64,000 bases of DNA from Hetaerina americana (taxonomy: Eukaryota; Arthropoda; Insecta; Odonata; Calopterygidae), in assembly GCA_022747635.1 (NCBI GenBank), contig JAKTNV010000006.1, forward strand, positions 64,123,090 to 64,187,089, written 5' to 3'. The translations under genes and the position numbers were made by a program. The notes beneath the pieces are model-generated. The model saw only the letters and a program-made list of their open reading frames with translations. It had not been told where the DNA came from and ran no database searches. Below, in pieces: positions 47,735-58,530 of this stretch. Every line of letters begins with the position of its first letter. Positions within the stretch are counted from its first letter, which is position 1.

Positions 47735-47832
47735 GGTTTTGTTCCTTTTTACGGTTGGTGACCTAACACCCCCCGCCACAAGCCCTTGCGGCGGCTTGCG
47801 GGGTATTATGTAGATGTAGATAGATGTAGATA
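47735..47832 (+). repeat. LINE/SINE 3'-end module with gtagat tail
   Basis: gttttgttccttttta, ggtgacctaacacccccc and gcggcttgcggggtattatg are followed by a (gtagat)n tail. This is the inverted counterpart of 32.68-32.76 kb and of the core of the fold-back arms. The clean tail marks it as a retroposed 3' end. Confidence 0.75.
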
Positions 47833-49020
47833 TTCAATTGAAGTATTTGAGTTGTGGAATGATTAAGTTAAATTAAATGTTGAGAAATCGGTCCTTAAGA
47901 TATATTTAATTTTGAAACTTTAATTCACCATTTAAATTATTAGACCAGAATTTCCAGCGCAATTTGTATCACCTTCATTTCAACCCGAATAACTTATTAG
48001 CTAATTAATTATCATAGTTGGAGATAAAACGAAAAAAAAACTTAATCACCATCACCCTCATCTCGGTATTTAGTTGAGGCTCGTAATAACAATGGCCACT
48101 CGGCTATTAGCTTAGAGATAATTTGTTCGACTCGAAGAAACCTATCGAGCAACATAAAGAGAACGTACGCGGCCTATTTTATACTCCAGTGTTTAAGTCG
48201 CGGTAGATTCCAAGAGAATAGAGTGAATACGGAGTACAAATACTCATTTGCATTAACTGAAATTCCCTTTTGTGGCTAAGCAGTCGTAAGCGCCAATGTC
48301 TCCCAATGTCTTTTCAATGTAAGCCCTCCTCTTAAAATGGGGTTAGTGGGTCTTTAAGGAAATGATGATAATATCTCTCTCTCTCACACGACCTCTCTCA
48401 CAACCTCGAGTCACCGCCTGGCATTACACTAACGGCCACGGAATGGGAGTTAACCACCTGCTCCCCTTATGAAAGATGGAAGGCGACCTCTCTGTATCCG
48501 GTCACCCGCAGCTGCTGCTAAGATGTCGTACTTACTGCGTGCTAACTCGGCTCCGATACAAAACCAAAAGAGAGACTTTGCCCTATTAACTACGACTGTT
48601 GTAATTGCACCTATGAAGTGCACTAAGGGGGAAAAAACTCATGCGTTAAATTTAACAGCATACGCTTAAGCGTGAAAGACACGAACTGCAGAATATGTCT
48701 CGTCTTTCATTTTACGTTATTTTTAAATTTATAAATTACCCGTTGAACATAAAATGAAGAAAAGCTACGCAAAGGTTTGTGGAGATTTTTAAGGTATATT
48801 TCTCTTATAATTGAGAGAATTAATAGGCTCATATAACCCTACATTCAGAAATTAGGGAGAGCTACCCACTTTAAAACTCGGAAAACTAATTAATTAAACG
48901 AATTGAAATATATCCATCAGTCTTATTTTTATGTGAGTCTATCATTTAAGGTAGAATTTGAATGGAAAAAAATTTAACACACCCATAGTTCTTCACCTAG
49001 ATTAACTAGACAAACTGGCA
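47833..49020. other. No recognisable gene
   Basis: Frame 48469-48669 has no motif. A small (tc)n run lies at 48376-48386. Confidence 0.45.
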
Positions 49021-49024
49021 CGCA

Positions 49025-49440
49025 ATTAGCATTTCTCCAATTCCGCATACATTTTAACTCCCTCCATTCTGTCTAACATGACCATTCTTTTCCTTCCTCT
49101 TCCGCGTTTGACTAACGTTCTCTCATCTATCAGAGAACCAGCATTCGATCACCAGACAAAATGCTCTGTATCTACTTTTTCCGATCCCTTTACATTTCTC
49201 CCAAAAACTCCTTCTCCTCCACCATTTCGAGCGCTTCTTTGTTTTCTTTCCCATCCATTTCACTTTTTCTATCTTTCTCCACGCTCACATCTCAAAATCT
49301 TCAAAATTTATTGTACAAATGCATTCTTCGTATCATAGGATTCATTCGTCTTTTCTTAACACGCTTAGTCAACGTCCTTGTGCAACCCACATTGCCTAAT
49401 GTAAATCTTATTCTGACGTCTCTACTACATGGGGAGAAAG
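49025..49440 (-). pseudogene. RTE-like LINE C-terminal fragment
   Basis: Minus strand from about 49385: LTKRVKKRRMN, FEDFEM-like sequence broken by a frameshift, RKSEMDGKENKEALEMVEEKEFLGEM (about 49245-49170), then after a stop GHVRQNGG. It follows the family order with several stops. Confidence 0.55.
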
Positions 49441-49479
49441 ATAGCGAACAAGAAACAGATAAAAGATTATCAGACATAA

Positions 49480-49605
49480 TAGCAGCAAAGGTCAATCAAT
49501 GGGTAATCCAAACGTAAATGCCAACAAGCAGCCATAGAGAGGAAGAAGTAGATAGTGCTAAAGATCGGTTTGACAAATTATTGTGAATGTATCTGGAAGA
49601 AAACA
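49480..49605 (+). pseudogene. LINE endonuclease fragment
   Basis: The plus strand reads MPTSSHREEEVDSAKDRFDK from about 49518, equivalent to MPPSNHKEEEVDRIF at 42.3 kb. It lies head-on against the minus-strand C-terminal fragment just upstream, so the two come from different copies or from an inverted rearrangement. Confidence 0.55.
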
Positions 49606-52365
49606 CTCGACAGCGAGGGCAGGAATATATATATAGTGCATGGGTGAAGGATTTTTCGTGGCATGTTACCCGTATTTAGGGCTTTCGAGTCCAGAAGTGA
49701 GTAGTTCTTCGGTAAATCATAAACCTTCCCTAAGCTGGTAGAATACAGGATATAGTGCATGTGGAAGTAAGTAATGATAAACCTCTAAGTGCAGAATGTG
49801 CCCTAGGATCCCTGCATAAAAATGAAAAATAAAATGATACCTATTTGAATTTCAAGTAACTATCATTATTGTTGCTCCCACCAATTGTATTTTTTCAAAC
49901 CAAGGAACTGCATTGCTTCTGATATGAAATTCCATAATCTAAATGTGTTAGAATAACGAGCGCCAAAAGAACATATCGGTTATTTAGCGGTTCGAAAACA
50001 GTTTTCCTCAGCTTTTTTCACCAATCAATCTACCTTAAAGTCAAATTTCATCCAAAGAGAGAATTAAGAAATTCTAAAAGCGGCGGGACGGGCATACCTA
50101 CCGTCAAGAAGTTTTATATTGAAATCGTGCTAGGTAATTATGAAGTTTTTTAAGAAAAATGTGAAAATTTAACTAAACATCCTATTTAATTTCTAACACA
50201 ATAATGATTTTTAGACAGATGGGCAGCGATGAATCTAGGTATGTTGAATCTTGATGAAAGGTGATTGAAACAAAAAACTCCAAATCCAACGCACACGCAT
50301 TCATTTACGACAAATATCACTGCAGGTAGTGCACAATATAATATAAATAATTAAAATTAAAAAAAATTAATAAGTGAAAATGATTTATAGATGCAAAATA
50401 AATTTAGTCTTATTATTTTTAACTATAACTCTGTGCAAATGCATTTGGATTATGGGGACTAGAGTTAAAGAAAGCTAAGCGTAGAGGTAAAAGATAAGTT
50501 TAATCTAGGAGAAAGGCAAAAGATTGGAGTAAATAAGCATATGAATGCAAAGTCAGAAAAAAATTACATTTTACGTCAGTGTAATTCTCCCCAAACTAAT
50601 GTATTAAAATTTGTCTCACCAATTCCAGGATAAGAATAAATCCCGAGTAGTTGCAGTGTTGATGTATTACTTGAGAAATTCTTACCGTAATATAGAATGT
50701 ATGAGATGAAACATTTTTGAAAAATGAGAAAACCCATCGGGAATTGACTACTATGCCAAACTTCTGTTCATAGTAAGAGAATGACGGAAGAGTCGAATAA
50801 TTAAAATATAATATGCAATGGATAATTTAGTCGGCTTGTATAGAACAAGAGAAAAAACTTTTTGTCTTTTCTGTTCATAGAACTGTAATACATTGAAGGG
50901 GCTGAAATTAAGGATCCCGGAAGAGGAATTAAGGATTCCAGATTCCTTTTCTTTCTTTGAATATAGCATTACCTCTTCAGGGTGAAAGAAAGGAGTGCAT
51001 TTGCTCACGAATTAGAGAAATTTAATTAATCTGGCATCAGCTCTCATTACACGACAAGTAATATGAAATTAAAAAGGCGATGTACTCTACTTAGAGTTTT
51101 GAGGTGATATGTTTACCGAAGAGAGGGAAAACTATGCTCCCTTAGTTTGGAAGTACATATGAACTATTATATTTATAAAATCCTTACTGTTTATTACTGG
51201 AAATTGTTTTATCATGAAATATGAGCAAATTATCGTCAAGAAGTCTAATGAAAATACTATTAATCCCTTACTTGCCACAAAAACCTATAGAAACGTATTA
51301 AGAAATAAACACATGACTAAAATGTTTAAAAATTGTCCTAAAAATATTAATGCTTAAAGTATTGATTATTTAAGTGTAATGGCAAAGTGAAGCAGGTTGT
51401 GTCGCCATATGATGTAGCCTGGAACTTTAAAGGTTTGCTTTATGTCCACATTAAATTCCATTAATCAGTAATAATTGTAGAACCTGCTCTTTGACTATAA
51501 TGCTTCTGAACTTTGATTAAGAAAATAAAATTAAAATTAAGAGTTACCTCTTCGCATTCATATGTCATGGTTCCTGGTGTACACTTTAAAATTGAGTTTT
51601 TAATAAAATGTCGCTGTTTGCATTCAAGATTCTGTAATTAAGTTATCTTTCCGTAGATACAAAGAGCTTCACAATATCGGCTAGGATTCTGGTAGGAAGA
51701 GTTGCCATATTTTTAGATGATATGCATAAAATAAATTTCAAGTACCTTTGCTGAAAAACGTAGTTTATGAATACTTTAATCAAACCGAGTATTAATAAAG
51801 AGATTAAATTAAACAAATAGTGATGATTAAATCAAATTTTGATGCGACAATTCCAAGGAAATCAGCATAACAGAATAATATCTAGTGATCTCTAATTAGA
51901 AACGTTGACCGAATCATGCTGTACGTAGGTATATATTGACTTAATGCTCCATTAAGTCTGTTCTTCATGTTTACTGAAATTATATCATAACTGTAATATA
52001 ACGAAGAATAAAATTTGGGCCGAAGTTTTGCCTTCCAAAACAAGAAGTCATTTTATTACAGTTCCAATAATGTGCCAGTAGATTTATCATTAAAACGTTG
52101 AGCATTAAGGACAAAATTATCCGGTCCATTGCTACAATTTCCGTTCACTATTAATGTATCAACGTAAACGGTCATAGAGATATAAAAGCCATTTTTACGC
52201 GTGCGTGTTGATTTATGTGGCCCTTCGTTTGCATTTTACCTGGCCCCTTCTTAAGTGATGGCAGATCACTCGTGCAAATAATCACCGAAGTCCTTACAAT
52301 TGAATATCACCGACCAAGTTAAAAATGTGCGCTTAAAATATTCTCCACTGCCTATTGACGATGGT
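49606..52365. other. No recognisable gene
   Basis: About 2.7 kb of AT-rich DNA. No motif-bearing frame on either strand, no repeat shared with the rest of the window that I could find. Confidence 0.5.
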
Positions 52366-52379
52366 ATGCCCTAGCAGAA

Positions 52380-52800
52380 GATTGTGATTTGGCAGAAAAT
52401 TGGAGAGAGGCATTTGGAGAGAACAATTGGGGAGATAGAGGGAGATAGAGAGAGGGGGAGAGAGAAGGCGACAGAACGGATTCTGGCCGAGATTCTTATT
52501 TCAACTGTTTTTATTCTCCCACTAGTGGAGGTCCACGGAGCAACAGAATGGGCTCAACGAACCGTATCGAGATAAACAAAAGGAAAGGTCTTCTCAGAGG
52601 AAGGGATGATAGCATTGGAAAGAAAGGGATCAGGGGGGTTTGGGTGGGGTTGGCGAAGGGGATGTGTAAGATACCCCTGAAGGGAATGAGAATAGCAAAG
52701 AGAAAGGAGGGAGAAAGGTCACATTGCATTTTCGGGGACAAATTTCCCAGGTCCACGGATCCATGTACAAATGGGAGTTTCTTACAATCGAAGGTCTTAT
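52380..52800. other. Purine-rich (plus strand) island
   Basis: Plus-strand G/A-rich sequence including gagag repeats at 52436-52470. Frames on both strands (52384-52575 plus, 52548-52907 plus, 52511-52756 minus) are compositional and lack domains. Confidence 0.45.
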
Positions 52801-55580
52801 TTACTCAGGACGAGTCCTCTATTTGTAAGTTGAAGAAGGTCCAGGATACATTCGCAGGTTTCGGGGGATATTTGGGAAGTGGAGTGCACCGACCCACTGT
52901 TCACTGAAGAAATTTTTTCCATGAGAATGCGTCGCTTGATACGTTTACCCGTAATGATCTGAAGAAAGATCCATCTGATTTCTTGAGCAAAGATGCAAGA
53001 GATTTTGTTCGAAGCGATATGATCCTTAGCACACATTATGGATTAGTACATTATAAATGATGATTTTGTGGGATCGGCACTTTCTTGTTAGTTTTAATAA
53101 AGAAAAATGCTGGTTACCAACAAGTTACTCAGTGGATACAGTTTTTCCTTTTTACATCAAAAATAGCAAAACGTGTATAAAAATTAAACAGACAACGAAA
53201 GATAAAACAATTAATTCCTTAAAATATTTGCTTATTCGTGAATTATTGGCTATTGAAAGGTCTTTCGTATTTTATCGATACGCATTAGTTAAATTCGTTT
53301 ACACCTCTCTTTTAGAAATCTTTGTTGTGCATTCTCCTTCCACTTATAACTGGCATGTTAACTATAATTTGTTAACATTACAAAATTGACCCATGAATAT
53401 TACTGTATCCATGAATGTTATCAATTTCAGATATAAATCTAGATATGGGCGAAGTAGTATTGAAATAAAACAGTTGAGCTAAAGGGAGAGAAATTCCCCT
53501 CAAGAGGAATAATATTGAAAAATAATATAAATTGTATCCCTCAAAATATAGAATATTTCAACTGCTCACGTACTGTCTGAATCAGGCAACCTTTTGTATT
53601 TAAAAATATTAACATCATTTGATGCACATAACATAGCTCTAATGCACGGAATATATGTACTCAATTTTTCACAAGTTCATTGCGCTCTTCTAAGGTAACC
53701 CTCTCACCAAATGAGGTGTCACCGTGTCTCTTAAAAGTGAATTAAGCCAGCCATGGTTTTATGCTCTCTACGGCGACCTCAAGGCAACTAATATGCCCTC
53801 AACAGATATTTAAAATATTAATGATTTCACCGGTCCATATCGACAAGTGGCTCTTATCACAAAATAAGTGCATAAGAACGAAACCAGCCCCTATTTGCAC
53901 ATTAGTATAAAAAATTTCAGCATTTTCATTTTGCTTCATGTTTTTGAGCATCATTTTTCAGAGTCTTTCAAAATAAACTCTCGGTCTCTCAGCGTGAAAA
54001 ATGCTCTATAATTTCACCCCAAAACTTTCTTTTCTCTTCGTATTTTCACACCCGAGTTCCAACGAAAAAGCCACTCCTAAAACTTCTAAGGATAAGAAAT
54101 GGTCCTATATTGTCTGGAAACTTTCATGAAATGTGGTACTGATAGCTGATATTTCGTCATTACTGAGTTCTTAAAGAAAACTTTCCTCGAAGAGAAACTT
54201 CACATGCTGAAATAAAATACTGAATTTCTAATTACCAATCATGTTCCAATTCTGTATTTCCACAACTTTCATATCCTCCTTTAAGGGGAAAATACGATGG
54301 TTAATAGAATGTCCTTAGTTTTTGAAAAAGCTAATGTTGGAATTTCCTTAGGTCAAATATTAAATTACGAATAAAATCATGAGACTAACTTCTTCGAATT
54401 CTTTCATGTCTTACCCAAAGGTAAAGGGCCTTCAGATCTTGGATTTTTCAACCCATCAGGCAGCAGGAAGATGTGACTGAATGCTATCACAAATCATTTA
54501 CCGTCCCTTAGTAATTGACTAAAATTTGTGAGAATTTTCAACGGATTTCATCTTGAGATTATTTATTTTTAACGGATTTTCAAGATACTAAAATATCTGT
54601 GGCCCTATTTCTCCGTGCATGTAACACTGGATACTTTACAAGAATACAAAATAGGCAAGAATCAGAAAAAATCAAGCGATACATCGTTCAATTGAAAGCA
54701 GTGCAAGAGTTAAATTACAGTAACAAAATAAAAAAATGCTGGAAACGGGAAAGGCTCTCCTGTGCAACGGCCACATTAGCATGGATGAATAAACTGCTCG
54801 TCGATGCAGAAGAAAACATCCATAATTAGCAGGGGTCCCATTTGGATATCTCCCCAAACCATCTACGCCAATAGCGTTGGCCTGACCGTCCCTCAAGCGT
54901 GAACGAACCGATACAGTTCAAGCTTACCGAGGGATTCACGTGGTCGCCGCTGGAAAATTCTCGATGATGGATGAAACTCTCGTGGATTGCGACAAATACG
55001 CGAGGCATTTCCGAAGCCAAGCATTTAACCCCATCTCTTGTCCCGCAAACGTTTCAATTTCATTTCATTCTCATCGGAATTGACTCCCTGCGCCGAATAA
55101 CCCGCAAAAGACATTTTCACCCAAATCATTTACCATTCATGTCGCGACCACGCTGGTGCTGTTACGGTCACGTCGCCCGCTCCTCGGACGCCGGCGAATT
55201 GATTTTCGCATCCAATGGTTTTGTGTTTATTTTCCCCAAAGCACGGTGAAATGTTTGAAGGAAACTCACGGTCGTTTATTTGCCAAGAGTACTAAGGTGC
55301 AGACGTAGCTCCGTTTTTCTCTTAGTAAGATGGAACGCAGCCAATGAAAAAGTTTTATTTTATGTTTACCGTTTCAGTGACAAATTAAAAAGAGAACATT
55401 AGACATCATAACTATATTGACACTAGGATTATGGACGACAGGCACTTTCCTCGAAAGGTATTCAGATTATATTAAATATTGTAAAAAATATCATGTGTGA
55501 AACTGTTTGACCCGTGACCTGATGCAATTTTTCATCGGAGAAAAAAATAAAAACACTGGAATTCCTAGAATTTATGCGTT
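52801..55580. other. No recognisable gene
   Basis: Mostly AT-rich. Frames at 53057-53389 and 54599-54829 have no motif. A unique CpG-richer stretch at about 54830-55250 carries overlapping frames on both strands without recognisable products. Confidence 0.45.
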
Positions 55581-55690
55581 GTTGTGTGTTTGTGTGTGGG
55601 TATATATGTATATGTGTGTGTATATATGTATAAGTGTATGTAAAATATTATATATATGCATATATATATATACTATATATACATATATAG
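55581..55690. repeat. (TG)n/(TA)n degenerate microsatellite
   Basis: Runs of tgtg pass into interrupted tatatg and then tata, ending at the SINE head. Confidence 0.85.
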
Positions 55691-55938
55691 GGTACGCGGT
55701 AGTCCAGGGGTAGACCGTTTGACTGCTAACCCGAGGATCCGTGTTCGCTTCCCTTGTAGGCCTCTCTGGGCACCCTCAGCTCCATCCAAGCTGTGTGATT
55801 TTTGGTGTACCAGATCATCCTGGGAAACCATACCCGGAAGAGGGAAAGTTGAATGTCACACGCCGTCGAGTTTACTTACTGGGTGGACGCTACCATGACC
55901 TACCAAACTGACCTACGGGTCGATTGTTGTGTTCATAG
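55688..55938 (+). repeat. tRNA-derived SINE
   Basis: Head ggtacgcggtagtccagggg, then gtagaccgtttgactgctaa, and a degenerate B box (gtgttcgcttccc). The body matches 46.44 kb: ctctgggcaccctcagctcc, gtgtgatttt, gtaccagatcatcctggg, ctaccatgacctacc. It lies between two TA-rich microsatellites; the downstream one looks like its tail. Confidence 0.8.

Positions 55939-56007
<69 letters not shown>
55939..56007. repeat. (TA)n microsatellite (SINE tail)
   Basis: Nearly uninterrupted alternating TA that directly follows the SINE body. Confidence 0.95.
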
Positions 56008-56010
<3 letters not shown>

Positions 56011-56765
56011 TTCATCGAAGTAACACGGAAGTATTGAATGAAAAACTTGGACAGCTTCATTTAGCAGATAAAAAAGCTGAAAATCAATGGTGAATTTATT
56101 CCACTTTAATAAATATTTACAAACTCAAAGTGATGACTTCTCACTTAATCCTGATGCATCTAAGGACTTCACAAAATATTGCCACGAGTGATTTGGGTAA
56201 ACCTGTAGTGCCACGATAGTGGCAAACCATTGGTTTCAATATAGGTCTCCACATATGTACATCGTATATCACCTATACCTCAAAACCTTAGATCAGCAGC
56301 TCAATGCTAAACCACTAAAGGAAAAAGTCAACTAAAAATATATTTGCCATAGGCGGTGAAGTATGAAGTTTCTCGTAGGTGGATGAAGTACGGTATCTTT
56401 ACCATTTGCAGAATAATTTTAGTGTTAGCGCTAAGAGAAATTTTAGTTAGAAATGATACAATTAACGTATTTGTAGGTGAGAAATACAAATTTATCTATT
56501 TCGCCTAATCCATTATACTTTTTCCATGCAGTATTTTATCCAGGTTAACTGAATAATTTTCCTATTTTCTGATAATCTTCAGTTATGAAAGCGACTGAGA
56601 CGGTTTTGACATTTATTCAGCCCATGAGTTACATCTCCTACATCACTTGATATGGAAATATCTATAGCAAACATTTATAGTGGAAAGGGGAATAGTTTCG
56701 CATTAGAGGTGAAGATGTGAGGAAAGATAAAAATGCAGAAAAAATAGAAAGGAAAAAATCGCGGA
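56008..56765. other. No recognisable gene
   Basis: AT-rich spacer. Confidence 0.4.
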
Positions 56766-56769
56766 CTAC

Positions 56770-57450
56770 CTACGACGCTGAAGGAAGTTGTACGATGAGA
56801 GGTAAGGACGAACTGGAAATTTTTGAACGGGGGGGAGAGGAGAGAGTTTGCGAAGGGATGTGAAGGCCGTAGAAGAGGAACGCTGAGGAAAAGAAGGGAG
56901 GTGAAAAGGGGGCGGGTGGGGATGTTTTAGGAAGGAGGTAGTAAGAGGCATGGTGGGATGTGCTATGGGTAGGGAAGGAGTATTAAGGGGCCATCTTCCT
57001 CGGAGGAAGGAAGTGACGAGGAAGTGAGGGGAGAGGAGAAAGGGGCAGAGCGGGGCGGAATTGAACGCGGTGTTAGGGTAGAAGGTGCGGGGGGAGGGGG
57101 GAGGTCTGTACTGCATAGGGAGGGCTCCTCATGTCCGTGGGATGGGTTAAGGGAGGGACATTGAAGGGAGCGGAGTGAGGGTTGGGAAAGATTTATATCT
57201 CGCCGCTGGGTTCCCTTCCCGCCTCTGAATCTCTCGCCGCGCAAGTCCCAGCCTTCCCCCTCCGCCTTCAGGAAACCCTTTCCCCGCAGATACCCCTCCC
57301 TTCTACGGTCTGCCCCTCACCCCCGACCTCCTAACTAACTTCCTCCGACCGCCCCTTATCCAGCGGTGAAATCCTAGGCACAACTCTGAAAACGCCCCTC
57401 CTCCATGCCCCCCACGACGCGCCGCTGCTAAACCAGCTCTTCACGTATCC
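56770..57450. other. Island switching from purine-rich to pyrimidine-rich
   Basis: Plus strand 56800-57185 is strongly G/A-rich (including ggggggaggggggagg). At about 57195 it flips to C/T-rich until about 57420. Frames on the minus strand (56766-57116, 56963-57244) are proline/serine low-complexity. The mirror-like switch may allow unusual DNA structure. No gene is recognised. Confidence 0.5.
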
Positions 57451-58050
57451 TAGATACTATTTTTTTCCGCAAATCTCAAACACTATGCCTTGTTCCTTTT
57501 TCTTTCACTGCCGCATTCCCAATCCCGAAAGATTTGTCCAGAGGAGATTATTATCAGCTATCATTCCCACGTTGTGTTCTCTATCGAAGACAAAATGGAC
57601 AACTGGCACTTAAACACTACCTTATACCTCATCATCTGCCACTTAGGTGGTGGGTATTTATACGATATTTAACTGTGTCACTGTTGATAATGTTGGCTTT
57701 TCTAACAAAATTGGCGGGGTTTTTAGCCATGTTTTTGCTGTATTAGTTAATTTGCAAAGGAGTGTACAAGTATATATTATTATTGGTAACCTCTTTTGTG
57801 ATAGTTATCTTTTAGGTCATTTTCAGATATTTTGTGGTGTCTAATATAGATTCTAAATTAAAGCCTTATACTATGTGGGTAATTTACGGAAAGTCAAATA
57901 GGCGCACGCTGTTCGAGACTAGAAGTGCTATGTTCATATTGTTCACATTAAGTTTACACATACGGCATATAAAGAAAAGAATAAACATTTTCTAATCACG
58001 ATGGAATGAAGAGCACAATGTATTGACCACTGATCTTTATTTTGGTATAA
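57451..58050. other. No recognisable gene
   Basis: Three overlapping short frames (57490-57844) are hydrophobic without motifs. Confidence 0.4.
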
Positions 58051-58053
58051 CTA

Positions 58054-58099
58054 CTTTCAACGCTGTAGCGTCATCATCAGGTACCCAGATGATGACGCT
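58054..58099 (-). ncRNA. Hammerhead-like motif within a perfect inverted repeat
   Basis: Minus strand: CTGATGA, one T, stem GACGCT/AGCGTT (one G-T pair, loop AC), then GAAAG. The same sequence also forms a perfect 12-bp inverted repeat, agcgtcatcatc (58067-58078) with gatgatgacgct (58088-58099), around nine bases. It could fold either way. It sits just outside the terminal repeat of a mariner relic. Confidence 0.45.
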
Positions 58100-58125
58100 C
58101 TGAAATAAATAGTTCTCGCGATATA

Positions 58126-58530
58126 CAGGGTGCGTTCCGAAAGAAATTCAATTATTTTTTTATTGAACATATTTGAAAAAACACTAAAAATTCTTCAAAA
58201 CTTTTGTCAGCGACTCTGCCATGACCAGTACGCCCCCTGGAAGGCGTCTTCGAGGGCCTCTCGCAAGATCTTCCTCAAGGATGATTGGATCTCTTCTATG
58301 GAAGAAAAACGGGTTACTTTCAGGGCTGCCTTAATGCGAGGGAACAAAAAAAGTCGGATAATGCAACGTCAGGACTATAGGGGGGTTGGGCAGCGTTGGA
58401 ACCTGGTGTTTGGCAGGGAACTCGCGGGCTCGTAGCGCGATGTCGTGATGGAGTTGCCAGGTAGCGGAGATATCTTTTTTCGTCCTGATGACCCTTTTTC
58501 GGAGTCTTTCCAGCATATCCACGTACGAGG
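58126..58530 (-). pseudogene. Mariner-family transposase C-terminal remnant with one end
   Basis: The low-coordinate end cagggtgcgttccgaaag, preceded by tata, looks like a mariner-type terminal repeat next to TA. On the minus strand, from 58525: LERLRKRVIRTKKDISATWQ, LHHDIALRAREF (about 58460-58425; family HHDNAPSHTA), AKHQVPTLPNPP, a frameshifted remainder of the SPDLAP.DFF block, then KAALKVTRFSSIEE, ALEDAFQGAYW. The second catalytic Asp survives in HHD, while the third and its block are destroyed. The 5' two-thirds of the gene is absent. It is a third distinct decayed mariner lineage in the window. Confidence 0.75.

Noticed and set aside
32676..47832. Giant fold-back element using the inverted modules at 32.7 and 47.7 kb as ends
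   Set aside because: The modules are independent 3' ends with their own tails; homology does not extend outside them, unlike at 11.8/12.9 kb.
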